A stretch of 64,000 bases of DNA from Cenococcum geophilum 1.58 (Eukaryota; Ascomycota; Dothideomycetes; Gloniales; Gloniaceae), in assembly GCA_001692895.1 (NCBI GenBank), contig KV748266.1:403730-467729 (forward strand). The letters run 5' to 3'. Below the pieces are notes generated by a model that saw only the letters and a program-made list of their open reading frames with translations, searched no databases and was not told where the DNA came from. The position numbers and the translations under genes are program-made. Below are positions 37,347 through 47,756 of this stretch, piece after piece (the first letter of the stretch is position 1; every line of letters starts with the position of its first letter).

Positions 37347-39802
37347 GTCCTTATCAGGGTTGTAAACGATCAAACTGATTGCAATCAGATATGATTATCG
37401 ATTGGATTGTGATTGGATTGTCGGTTCGCAATCCGATTGTAATCCGATTCCAAATATCAGATTAGCGGCTTGGCATTCCCACATTAATAATTATAAGCTA
37501 AAGCTCTCCTTTTATATCGTATGAAAAAATGAGCTCTGAAGCAGATTTATCCCAGATTACGAATACTCTTTAATTAATTAAGCTTTCTTCTTAGAATAAG
37601 GGGAAATATTAAAGCCTAATCCTTTTATATACCCGAGAACCATATAAATATAAGCCAGCGCAAGATAAAAACGGGAAAAAAATCTATTACTGCAAGTCTA
37701 CAGACTGCAAGTATAGTATAATAGTTACTACGAATTTCCAGAGGTATCTTAAATGAAATTACTTAATTAATATTAGCCTCTTAAGAATAAGTTGTACGAA
37801 GACTAAAGCAAATGCTATACTTAAGGATCTTTGGGGGTAGGCTGGATCTAAAAGCGATCTATTGGAGTTTAAATCTATTATTTTAAGGTCCTCTCTTAAT
37901 CGCGAAGTCATTAATTAAGCCCTTATTAATTTAATTATTGTACGAAACCTTCCATTTAATACGGTTAAATGGCCAGAATTCCATACTTTCTATTAGGCTT
38001 TAAATTAGAAGTCCTAGAGCTTTATAGCAGCTTATAGAGATATCAGCCAGAAGATTAAACAGTTATTTAATTCTTAAAAGGATGTTATATAAAAAAAACT
38101 TCAGTTAGCGATTTTAAATATTTATCTCTCTATTAATGTCTAAACCTCTCTAAATAACTACTCTCTCCTTACTATTTGCTCCCATTTTATTAATACTTAA
38201 AAGTAAAGAGCGCGGGCTCTTTTTACTTTACGGCCAATTATAAACTATAGTAGAGAAGAATAGTAAAATACCCTTCTTTTAGTGCTACTGGATTATGGTA
38301 TCGTATAAAAGATTAGGGCTATTATTAGTAATAATTCTTTAACAAATAATACGCTGTATTGTACGATATCTAATTTCCTACTAGAGAATAAAGATATTTA
38401 ATAGAATCCTATCTACTAATAAATTTAATACTAAGGACATGTTATTAACCTTACGGTTAATGCTTTTCTCTTTAGTGCTACTTAGGAGGGAAAGATTAAG
38501 GCGTATAAAAGGCTCTTTAAAAAGGGGAGTATAAAGCTAGAGATAATATATAATAAGGCCGCGTAAGAGAATAAAAGGGATATATTCCGCGTAATAGGGG
38601 CGCTTGGGCGGTTATATAACATTATTATTTACTCCCGCTCCTTAAGTAATTATATAAAGCAGTTTAAGTTAATTATTGGATAAAGGATTCCTCTTAATAA
38701 TTATACGAGATAGAATAGCTAGTGGTAAATACTAGAGACTGCAATCTAGTATAAGTCTGGAGTTAACTAGTATATAAAGGCTAATATAGATATACTTTAT
38801 AAAGACTCTCTTAACCTAGCTAACTGGTCCCTCCTTTGTATAATTAAGAACTTCCTTAGGCCTTTCTATAGCGTAACTATAAAACTTTAAGGGCACAGCT
38901 TAAGCCTTAGTGAAGTTCTCTTTATAATGGACGTCCTTATTAAACATATAGAGATATAACAGGCATTAGTAGGTATTAGATTAAACTAAGACCTAAAGCA
39001 TTGTATTAAACGAGCTTAGAAAAAGTTTAATAAATACTATACTAAAACAGACAGCTCTTCTCTCTACGCTATAGCACTAATTCTTTAGCCTTAGCGTTAT
39101 ACGAAATACATTAAAGAGATATAGAAAAAGGAGTAGTAGAAACCTGCGCTTTAAAAGTTAAAGCAGTTCTAGGAGCAATTCCGAGATTTATATCCCCTTT
39201 ATACTATATTATACAAGAGGCCTTTACAGTACCAGATAAAGGAAAAGGAGCTAGATGAGTTTAATCTTATTGTAAACAACCTTAAAGAAAGGATTGTTTA
39301 ACCGTAAAGCCTTAATAAATATAAGGATTACTGCTCTAAAGCTCCGTACGAAATATAGGGCCTAGCTCTTTATTAGTGGACTTAGGAGCCGCAAAGAAAA
39401 CGATGGCCAAGGCTTTTAATTCTTGCTATAAATATCCTCTCTATTTTAGCTATAAGCGATAATCTAGAGAGAGTTTTTTTAGGCGGCCGTTATATAATAA
39501 GCTAGGAAAGAATGAAGATAGGAATAAACAGCCTTAAGAGAATAGAATATTTAAAAAACTGGTATAAAAGTGGGATTTTAAGCGGGGTTATTTAGAGTCT
39601 AGTTTACCTTTATTTCTTTATACGGTAAAGGTTCTAGGGGTAGAAATATCTCTTTAATAGGATTAATTATACGGGGTGCCAAGGAATCTGCTATCACGTG
39701 CTATGATTGTCAATTAGATTGTGATCGTTAATCAGAATCTCGCAATTACAATAATCCGATTGTGGCTGATTGTGGCTGATTGTTTACAACCCTGGTCCTT
39801 AT
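37347..39802 (+). mobile_element. hAT transposon (hAT2) inserted in hAT1, 8-bp duplication
   Basis: The element at 37355-39794 (2,440 bp) begins CAGGGTTGTAAACGATC and ends GATTGTTTACAACCCTG, perfect terminal inverted repeats over the first 13 bases. GTCCTTAT is duplicated on both sides (37347-37354, 39795-39802), the 8-bp size expected of hAT. Subterminal GATTG/CAATC motifs are abundant at both ends, as in hAT elements. Removing it restores the reading MAGVLIDLFRDYG of hAT1. Confidence 0.9.
37530..39130 (+). pseudogene. hAT2 transposase (RIP-degraded)
   Basis: A frame starting near 37528 (MSSEADLSQIT) can be followed with many stops at Trp and Gln codons. Readable landmarks are YYCKSTDCKYSI near 37690, NLPFNTVKWPEFHTFY near 37950, RDISQKIKQLF near 38035, GHVINLTVNAFLFSAT near 38440 and LYNIIIYSRSLSNYIKQF near 38610. 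Later text (LILxPxRYTKYI near 39075) suits the C-terminal part. The order matches the hAT transposase core. It is clearly more RIP-mutated than its hAT1 host, although it is the later insertion. Confidence 0.7.
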
Positions 39803-39980
39803 AGATCTATTTCGCGACTATGGGATCGCAGGTAATATTAGGTATTTTATAGCCAATAATACGGAGTTAAACGATACGTGTATTAACGCAATCCTTCGTG
39901 CACTGTATCCAAATATATCAGCAAAGCTTCGCAAAGAACGCCAACTATATTACTTTGGCCATATTACGAACCTTCTGATG

Positions 39981-41624
39981 GTCAGATTCAGGTTCTGTGT
40001 CCTTAGACTCAGAAGCTCAACAGATCTAATCTCGATATTATTATTTAAGGTTAGGGTCGCCGTTCTGATGCTCATTATAATTTTTACGAAGCCTCTACTT
40101 CGGTGGCCTTCTAGAGCGATTGGGATCCGATCTCCTGCAGGCCTGCGCAAATCTCCGTGAGGCCTGAAAATCAAAATTCTCATCTCTAATTCCGCTCAGC
40201 TGGTAGCAGCCATATATTTCGCCCTGCTTCCCTTTTTCTTCCGCCCATTCTAGTATTCGGCGCGGCAAATTCGTCTTCTTGATCTATCGCTTGGGTTCAG
40301 TTCAGCCCAAAGGCTCATCTGTATTCAGCGACTCCCCAGATATTTCTTTCCTCATCATCGCTCCCGTCCTCGAGTTCGTTGGGTCTGTATCAGGTCTTGG
40401 AGAGACTGCGAGTCTGGCTCTGGCGGCTTTACTGAGATATACCTAAGTGATGATGAAAACTATGGCCCTATCGGTCTATTAGTTTTTATGTCAGTGATGA
40501 ATTTGAGTCGACGAACTTTTCTACGGTTGCGACCTGTGTAACCGCCCCTGGCCATTTTCGTCTCGTGGCGCCTAAGGGCCCACGGTGTTGGCTTTGTGTC
40601 GTATCATCTCCGTTGTTTTCCGCCTGATGTCAACAACAATATTCACTATGCTGATATGGAGCTTACCTGCTGTGAGTTTCAACTCAGTTTGGCGGCCCAA
40701 TCTCGCTCCGCTGCCTCGGGGAGCTCTAGATGCGCGTTGCGCTCCGTTTCACGTTACTATACCTACCACCGTCGGCGATAGGCAGAACGGGATACAGTCG
40801 TGAGCACTGCTGCCAGACGTGTATCTACATCACCGTTCACTGATGTAACTACTATATATCGCTACTCGTACTTCCATTCTATATCTATTCACGAACAATC
40901 CGAGCGACAGCATATCCTCCCTCACAGCATCATACCGCCACAACTACGCCTATCTTCTCACACCCCCTGTAAACATCCGAGTTTCTTCCTCGAAGCCTCG
41001 CGCAAGGCGAAGACGATAACGAAAAGAAGTTATCACCCTTGCGGGTACTGCCAGCAAAAGTTGTGAATAAGCCTCTCGGATGAGCAAGAGCTTCCTGGGA
41101 CAGTGAGGGGAGCCTCCACGATCGACAAGACATTTGTAAAGAGAAGAGGAGAAGGGGGGGGATAATAGACCTGTATTTATACCCTAATGCCGAGACGCTA
41201 GTACTTAGAGCCTGGTAGAGGGCGCTGGTGTGGGCGCTCTATGAGCTAGATGGCTCGACGCGGAACTCTGGTGATTCAAATGCGACATATCTTGGAGCGT
41301 GGAGCTGTAAGCTGCCCAGTCTCAACTTTCTCGATATCCCGAGCGTGTTTGGGATATCAACATGCTGGGCTTCACGTTGTTGTGACTATATATAGCCGCA
41401 GAGCCGTGAGTAACACGCACGCCCACCTCAGATTCGTGCTCACAAGCTCTAGGACTTCGTTCTCGAACCGTTAGATTTGGTATGTGTGAGCTCAACAGCT
41501 TAATATTAGCTCGTCTCTACATCTCAGTCATACAACTTGCCTTGCGAGGACGGGGACCGAGAATCTGGATTATCATTCGGGGTTTCCAGACGATTGGACT
41601 CCTCCTTTTGCCGAGGAACAAACA
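39981..41624. other. Intergenic region, no confident gene
   Basis: hAT1 homology stops at about 39980. The rest has normal composition and several short overlapping frames (40585-40803, 40800-41066 plus; 40930-41133 minus) without recognisable domains. Part of it is the 3' flank of the glycosyltransferase gene. Confidence 0.5.
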
Positions 41625-42866
41625 TCACTCCTTGATCCATTTCTCTTCTAACAACGGGCCCTTCTTAAACGGCTCGATCACCTTGAATTCCAATGTAGGC
41701 GGAATCTCATCTTGATTCCAGTACACAGTCCCATGCCTCAACCAATGCGCATACGTCCCCGGCACATTATCCGAGCCCTCGTGCTTCCTCCACAACGACC
41801 CCAGTGTGTCCCCTAATACCCTCAAAATCAGCCCATGAGCCAGCTTAAACCCAAAACTCTTCCGCAGACACGCCTCGACGATCTCCCTTGCCTGCCTCTG
41901 CTCCGCGCTCTCCACCTCACTTTCTTTCGGAAGCGAAAGCGACATGAGATTGAACGCCTTCTGCCCGTCCCACTCAGTAATTTCATTAATGAGCTGCGAA
42001 CCCACCATATAATCGATGGCGTACACGTGCTCAGCGACGTACTCTGGTCCGTTCCAGCCGTCCTCTTCGTCGACAAGTCCCATGACCATCGTCATCACTT
42101 GTGCCTGAATGATATAATCCGTTAACATCCTACTCACTTCCTCCGCCCCAGTCTTCCTCCCCTCCTCCTCAATCGTGAACGACCCCCCCATTAGTGGAAC
42201 CCCCCTCAACAACGGACTAGCATGCATTCCCTCGGTACTGACCTTGCCGCCATCCGCGGCCCACAACTGCAGCAAAAGCTGGTGAGACCGCGCAAAGAGC
42301 GGATTATTCCGGCCAGACGCAAGGAAGTAATTCGTCAGACTGCGCTCCTCGACGCTGCCGGCGTTGTACGAGAGGACTTTGAAACGCGAGGCAGGATTGC
42401 CGACCGTCTCGCGCCACAGGCGGTCCAAGTCGCCGATCTGGATCATCCCTACGTCCGCGTACACACCGCCGTACTTAAGCAGGAGCGGCCACCTGACGAG
42501 GTCCGACGTGTGCTGGGGCGCGTAGTCGCCGCCGATGTTGCCATCGATGAAGGCACGGGGGAAGGTGCCTGGGTTGGAGATGTCGAGGAAGTTCGCGACG
42601 TTGAGGGGCGAGGAGGGCAGGCGGTCGAGGACGCGGATCGTCCAGCCTTGCTTGGAGAATCGTCGGTGCCAGGCGCGGGTGTTGCGCTGTGTGTATGGGT
42701 GCATGTGCGTGTAGCCGGTGTGCCAGAAGAACCAGATGTTCTTCTCATCTGAGATGGGCTTGGGGTGAAGGAGATCGTGATCGACTTCAGAATCCGGGCG
42801 CAGGTCGAGGAGGTGAGTGGGGATGACGTGGAGCCCTGCTGGGAGTGGGTAGATTTGGGAGTCCAT
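41625..42866 (-). CDS. Glycosyltransferase, capsular-polysaccharide-synthesis (Caps_synth/GT32-like) type
   Basis: An intact, intronless 413-codon frame. After an unconserved start (MDSQIYPLPAGLHVIP) comes IWFFWHTGYTHMHPYTQ (44-60), the opening strand-loop of this glycosyltransferase family, and WTIRVLD (75-81). SDLVRWPLLLKYGG at 121-134 leads to VYADVGMIQIGDLDRLW, in which Asp138 stands where the DxD metal/nucleotide-sugar motif sits; the second Asp is Gly, as I recall for fungal relatives. No signal peptide or membrane segment is evident, so it probably acts in the cytosol, with unknown acceptor. Such proteins often lie near secondary-metabolite or cell-wall genes. The antisense frame 42222-42752 is a GC-driven shadow. 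The start is the first ATG in frame. Confidence 0.85.
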   Translation of the reverse strand: MDSQIYPLPAGLHVIPTHLLDLRPDSEVDHDLLHPKPISDEKNIWFFWHTGYTHMHPYTQRNTRAWHRRFSKQGWTIRVLDRLPSSPLNVANFLDISNPGTFPRAFIDGNIGGDYAPQHTSDLVRWPLLLKYGGVYADVGMIQIGDLDRLWRETVGNPASRFKVLSYNAGSVEERSLTNYFLASGRNNPLFARSHQLLLQLWAADGGKVSTEGMHASPLLRGVPLMGGSFTIEEEGRKTGAEEVSRMLTDYIIQAQVMTMVMGLVDEEDGWNGPEYVAEHVYAIDYMVGSQLINEITEWDGQKAFNLMSLSLPKESEVESAEQRQAREIVEACLRKSFGFKLAHGLILRVLGDTLGSLWRKHEGSDNVPGTYAHWLRHGTVYWNQDEIPPTLEFKVIEPFKKGPLLEEKWIKE

Positions 42867-43364
42867 TGTGTGTTATTCAAGTTGGTCTAGAGACGTGTGA
42901 TGGATGGAGGAGTGGTAACATCAAAGCCAGCGCCTCCAGTTGTTTCAGTGAAGAGGATGAGAACGAGTGATCGGAGAGCTTATTTTGGATAAAGCCTTGT
43001 GGGACTTTGAAAGAGGAGGCTGCTGTGACTTGGAACTACTAGCGGAGGATTTTAAGGTATGAGTGCCACTCCGGCAGCACCCCATGTGACAATGTCTTCA
43101 ACCCGGATCGGCCCGCGAAGGACCTTAATGCTAGAAATTGGGCGGCGAGGCCTAGTTCCGCTTCATCGAATAAGTAAAAAAACGATAGTGGTATTTCACT
43201 AGCGCCGAAATTCCTACCTATTCTATACCCTATGTCTTTTCATAATGTTAAACTAGAGTTAAGCCTAATAGGGTCTTCCTTCCCCGCTGATTCGGCTAAG
43301 CCCGTTCCCTTGGCTGCAGTTTCACTAACGATTTACTTTATCAAAGGAGCACCTTGACGGCGCA
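42867..43364. promoter_or_regulatory. Upstream region of the glycosyltransferase gene
   Basis: About 500 bp without a gene, containing the 5' flank of the minus-strand glycosyltransferase. I see no specific binding site. Confidence 0.3.
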
Positions 43365-44090
43365 TGGGATATGTTTGTCAAATTGCGGATTTTATAAAAT
43401 CCTCAAGCCACTTGTCAAATAACTTGGTATTGTATCAAGCCAACTAAATTGATGTCGAATCTCACGATTTTATAAAATAAGGCCTCTGGGTTGATAGAAT
43501 TGATAGAGCTTGGCAAAGCTAGGTGGATTTTGTCAATTCTACTAGCTAGTTCTGGGCTTAGTGAATGTATTAGGGACGTAGAATTTAAACACGATCACGG
43601 TACAATTGTGAAGCCTGCTGAGGCATCTTCATGAGGCTCGGCAGCGTCGATTTTAGTGCAGGTAGTGCAAACTGAATGGTTATATATTAGGTTATTTTAT
43701 CAATTTCGAAAATCGAACCCGAGCGACGTCCGCGGTGCAGTGGTTCGTGATATTCGCCACCACGATCGCAAGGTAAGCTAACCTCCGTTATCCCCCTCGT
43801 TTGTCCCCCAGCAACCACGGTATAGTCCGACTTTGAAACGTTTCTTCCGAGTTTGTCCAACAATTTGGACGGGTTAGGGCGTCCGAATCAACGCCGATAA
43901 GCTCAATCAGCGACCTGCACGACTCCAAAAAAGAACTATAGCTTATAAGATTGTCTCCCCGGATCCTATCAATTAGAGGTTTCATTTGATCAAATCGTGA
44001 AATTTGATATCAATTCAGTCAATTGACAAAGCACCAAGGGATTTGTACAAATGGCTTGAGCATTTCACAAATTGTCGACCGGAATTTGAA
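43365..44090. repeat. Imperfect long inverted repeat (fold-back)
   Basis: About 43370-43500 (TCAAGCCACTTGTCAAATAA, then CTCACGATTTTATAAAAT and GGCCTCTGGGTTGATAGA) aligns with the reverse complement of about 43965-44085 (TCAAGCCATTTGTACAAATC, TTTCACGATTTGATCAAATG, ACCTCTAATTGATAGG). Arms of roughly 120 bp are separated by about 460 bp. This could be a fold-back element or two inverted MITE copies; no clean target duplication was found. Confidence 0.45.
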
Positions 44091-44260
44091 GCTATATATT
44101 GTCCTAATTGGCGCTGCCAATAGGCCAACAATAAAATCCACAATTTGACGAGTTGTCGGCAACAGGTAACATGGTGTCAAGGGACCCCTGACGATCGTAA
44201 TCAAATAGACGATTGCGATCTACATTCTGGCCGACAAGGATCCTATGGCACCGTATAGAC

Positions 44261-44624
44261 TAAGGGTGCGTTCAGTTGCAATCTGGAGGTCTCAGATTCA
44301 GTTTAGAATCCGTTGATTCAGTGATTTTGCCTGCACAGCCTCAAAAATTTAATGCCCCTCTTATCGCTCGAAGAACGCCAGAATTGCACGCCAAAAGAAT
44401 GCTAAAAGTTAGCAACTTTTACCGTATAGCTTCTAAACTAAAGGTCTTAGTGTTAGTTGAATATGGTCTAAGTTCCGGATTTTAGATTCAGTTTAATCTG
44501 GAGCCTTATGTATAAGCCACAAACACGTGTACGGATTCGGACAAACGCGTCCTTTTCTGCAGGACGAAAGCACGGATCAATGTCAGATTGAAAAAGCTCC
44601 AGATTGCAACCGAACACGCCCTAA
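44261..44624. mobile_element. MITE with TAA target duplication (PIF/Harbinger-like)
   Basis: The body is 44264-44621 (358 bp). The left end GGGTGCGTTCAGTTGCAATC and the right end GATTGCAACCGAACACGCCC are near-perfect inverted repeats over 25 bp. TAA lies on both sides (44261-44263, 44622-44624). The ends match the MITE at 36462-37206. No coding capacity. Confidence 0.8.
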
Positions 44625-45117
44625 ATTCTTGTCACTAACTTGATGGCTTGTTGACTTACAGTTCAAGGATTGAACCGGTTTCTTCAATTCAAACTTATCC
44701 CTACATCTAAGGTTGAATACGTAGATCAATCGAAGCTTAGTTCTGTAGGGCTGCTCGAAGGCGAACTGGTATACATAATGTACACAACTTACTTAAATAT
44801 AAATCAGCAAAATCCACTCAGCATTAGCTTTTGAGCACGGGGATCCAATATATTGGTCAATATTGATCTACAGGAGGTGTATTTGGGCTTGTCCCCTGAC
44901 ACCCAACACTACAATCCAGATAATACGTTGGTCTTGAGCAGCTGCTCCAAAGACTAATATCCAAATGAACAATTTACTGGACGAGATGAGACTACTTCAC
45001 GTTTAACCTCGTATTTAAAGGGAAATAAAATCTCTCGAAATACATTAATGGTGTCGCAGCCTTTGTTACTGCACATTTCAGTCCGCCAAATAATCGCTTC
45101 CTCTCTTCCTCGCAAAA
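44625..45117. promoter_or_regulatory. Upstream region of the esterase gene
   Basis: No gene. A TATA-like TATTTAAAG lies at about 45010, some 105 bases before the esterase ATG. Other elements are not evident. Confidence 0.3.
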
Positions 45118-45856
45118 ATGGTTCTAATAAGCATTTACGCCATTTCCGCTATCTTATTTACCTCAGCCCTCGCAGAAGCATCAATCCGCTACATGCCTTT
45201 CGGTGCTTCAATAGTCCAAGCCACCTGCTGGCGCGCCTACCTCTGGCAGCATCTCCAATCCACCAACTACACAAATATCGACTTTGTCGGTAGCCTTTCA
45301 TCTAGCACTCAATGCGGAAGCCCTGCAATAAACTACGACCGCGATCATGAAGGCCACTCTGGCTATCTAGCAATCGACATTGCTGATAAAGGATTGTTGC
45401 CTGGGTGGCTGGAGTCTAGTCCGGCAAAGATTATTACAATGCATCTTGGCACGAATGATATTCGGGAAGGGTATGGGACGAAAGCTATTTTGGCGGCGTA
45501 TAGCACGCTGATTGACCAGATGAGGGCGAGTAATGCGGATATGAAGATTATTGTATGGCTCTCTCATAACTCTCTCCTTGATCTCTAATCGTAGCTTTCG
45601 CCTCCGATTGCAGGTTGCTCAGATCATTCCTCTACCAGCGAACGATTCTGCTGTTGTAGACCTGAACGCAGGTATTCCCGCATGGGCAGCATCAAAGAAC
45701 TCCAGTGTCTCGCCAATCTGGGTTGTCGATCAGTATACAGGGTTTTTGAGCTCGGACCTTAGGGATGATGGCATTCATCCCAATGATAGCGGCGATCATA
45801 AAATGGAGGCCAAGTGGTATACGGCGATGTTGCAGGCAATTGGTAGTCTGGGGTAG
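45118..45856 (+). CDS. Secreted SGNH/GDSL hydrolase, CE3-type carbohydrate esterase
   Basis: Two exons (45118-45552, 45614-45856) give 225 aa after removal of a 61-bp phase-0 intron (GTATGG...TTGCAG). Residues 1-20 form a signal peptide (MVLISIYAISAILFTSALAEA). MPFGASI holds the nucleophile Ser31 in the family's block I; Ala replaces the usual Asp, as seen in many CE3 proteins. DHEGHSG (76-82) is the CE3 block II, HLGTNDI (109-115) supplies oxyanion Asn113, and DDGIHPN (196-202) supplies Asp197 and His200. Family members deacetylate xylan or related polysaccharides outside the cell; the substrate here is inferred. The length fits a compact catalytic domain without a binding module. The ATG at 45118 is preferred because it starts the signal peptide. 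Confidence 0.85.
45553..45613 (+). other. Intron in the esterase gene
   Basis: 61 bp, GTATGG...CTCTAATCG...TTGCAG. Splicing joins MKII to VAQIIPLP in phase 0, restoring the strand before block V. Confidence 0.8.
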
Positions 45857-46635
45857 CATAATTAGGTATACAATTAGAAGGGCAAAAATTAAATGGAGGA
45901 GTTACAAACGTTCCTTTTGGGTCATAAATAGAGTTTTGGAAGTACAAAAAGCCCAAGGACATCCAGCGCAGCTTAAAGTGGCTTACGCGCTAATTGGCTC
46001 TGGCTTATGTGGCTTATGCGCTAGCGGACGGTTCGCTCCTTTCAAAGTGCCTCTATAATCTTATCTTCACACTTCGATGCCCTAGACAGCGCGCGAAAGA
46101 TAGGGAACAATTGTCAGCAAGCATTTCGAGGATTTCGAAGCATTGGAAATGCCCGCTCGGATATTGGAAACCCTCCGTTGAACGAAGCCGAGTGGAAATC
46201 TTTAAATGTAGTTTCAAAGATCTACACTGCTCATAGACAACTTGACGCATGGCTTTTACTAGATATCTGCCAAGATGTCAAACACTGTAACCGACTACCG
46301 AGGCTCGCATTACCTTATGACTCACCACCCGTCTCTTGACATCGTATGTCTCACTACCTATGTCTCACTACCTATTTCCATTACCTATTGCCGACTGTAA
46401 GCACTATCTACCTCGGCAATTGTGCATCATCGTCATCATCCTTTTGTTACCCACTTCGTGTATATATAGACGCTTTGGGGCTACATTTACAATCAAGTTG
46501 CTCGTTCAATTCCCACACACTGCAAAAGCTTACAAACACTCCTGTTGGCCCAGATATGTTTCATAGACCCTTCCAGCTCCCCAAGGGCATACACCGCGAC
46601 GTATGACACCATCAATTGAAGTAACCCAAATCTGA
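45857..46635. other. Intergenic, no gene seen
   Basis: Short overlapping frames only. The right end leads into a dehydrogenase pseudogene. Confidence 0.5.
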
Positions 46636-47753
46636 GAGCGATTGGAAAGGTTGTCGTTATTACCGGAGCTGGTGGCGGCCTTGGATACGTATGTTTGGTG
46701 TCTATATATTTGCCTGCGAGCCATACGAATCCCGCGGCTAATCGGAGTTGAACGCCAGAATATTGCTTCGGCCTGGTCAACGGCTGGTGCCAAGGGTATT
46801 GTGCTGGTCGGTTGTAATATAGGAAAACTCGAGGAGACGGTAAAGGCTCTTAAAGTTCCGAGCTTTGTGGTATCAAGCAATGTCACCCCCGAGTCCGGTG
46901 TCGAGTCTATCTTTGAGAAAGCGGTCGCGGAATTCGGCAAGCTAGATGTGCTCATTAATGCTACGGGACAACGAATTAGGGGGTGATGACGGGCGAAGTT
47001 GAGCCGGCCCAATGGGGGGTTAATTTTATGGTAACTACGCAATAGTAAGAATGGCTTATGTTGACGCAAAAGCAGGAGTCGCACGTGAAGGGTACCTATC
47101 CCTTCGCACGTTGGAGTCCTACACTTAGCGCCAAGCCTAGGAACATCGTGCCCAGCTGTACACACGGGCGCCCAATACGCGCCTCTTATTGGCCAGACCC
47201 TTATCGATACCGTAGGACGCAAACCAACGTGCGAAGGGATAACATGGTCCACTACTTCATCAAGGCTATAGGCGGAAGGGCGGTGTCATCAGCATCGTCA
47301 ATCTTGGTGCGTCGTTCCTTGCTCGAGGGATATCTTCGTCCTTGTCGAGCAAGTTGACCATCTTCGAATTGGGCGAATGTCTCCATCTTGGTGAGCGTTA
47401 CTTCAAGTATTAGTATGTGCGGTGCAGAGTTTCTAACGCTCCGTGAAGAACATCCAAACCTCCGCATCTTCTCGATCTACCCGGGTATAGTTGAGGCAGA
47501 AGGTGGCCGTGGTATGGTGGCCCACCTTCACTCCTTTCGCGAAGGACAAGGGGCTGCTCACTAGCGGTGTGACATTGCATCTGCAAAAGCCGAAAGCAGA
47601 TCACTTGCGCGGTGGTTTCTTGAGCGTCAATTGGGATGTTGTTGAGCCAGACGAGCATAAAGGTGAAGTCGTTGACAAAAAGCTGTTGGAGCTCCCCTTT
47701 CTGAATGCGATATTTAGTCCTTCAGGGTATTCTTGGTCGAAGGTTAGGCAATG
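46636..47753 (+). pseudogene. Short-chain dehydrogenase/reductase pseudogene
   Basis: GKVVVITGAGGGLGY (46642-46686) is the TGxxxGxG nucleotide-binding motif of classical SDRs, followed by GTATGT, an apparent intron donor. NIASAWSTAGAKGIVLVG and FGKLDVLINATG (to about 46970) are the next SDR strands. Then GEVEPAQW.VNFM, HVKGTYPFARW (near 47077) and PRNIV cover the middle, and LREEHPNLRIFSIYPG (47440-47487) plus LHLQKPKADHLRGGFLSVNW (47578-47637) the C-terminus. The pieces lie in different frames: a stop (TGA at about 46615) precedes the Rossmann motif, a frame change lies near 47515, and the region with the YxxxK catalytic pair (about 47120-47350) is unreadable. Decay is by frame changes rather than typical RIP stops. 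Confidence 0.75.
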
Positions 47754-47756
47754 ATT

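Larger units (their letters stand above)
35822..39980 (+). pseudogene. hAT transposase relic (hAT1), broken by two insertions
   Basis: Three pieces of one hAT transposase can be joined. Piece 1 (35822-36461) has a degenerate BED-finger region (FFYRHICKQSKHK, IDHLIKD), then PEARSLDLN and KELLRKELKSARSMISISF. Piece 2 (37207-37354) carries the conserved LWMSPNAHTIIGVVGHF and KHTGENMAGVLI. Piece 3 (39795-39980) has DLFRDYGIAGNIRYFIANN, ELNDTCINAI and YYFGHITNL. The gaps are a TTA-flanked MITE and a second hAT element with an 8-bp duplication. The conserved Asp of the FD.WTS motif and of the DN motif are replaced (N-L-W and NN), and stops occur at 36121 and 36168. The C-terminal dimerisation domain is missing after 39980. 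Non-functional. Confidence 0.8.

Noticed and set aside
42222..42752. 176-codon plus-strand open frame
   Set aside because: It is antisense to the well-supported glycosyltransferase, in a GC-rich stretch where frames open by chance, and matches no family.
43727..43790. tRNA-like sequence (GGTGCAGTGGTTCGTG resembles an A box)
   Set aside because: I could not fold an acceptor or anticodon stem or place a B box on the same strand at a proper distance.
46530..47252. 240-codon minus-strand frame
   Set aside because: It overlaps the SDR pseudogene, whose plus-strand residues are recognisable, and its own translation has no domain.
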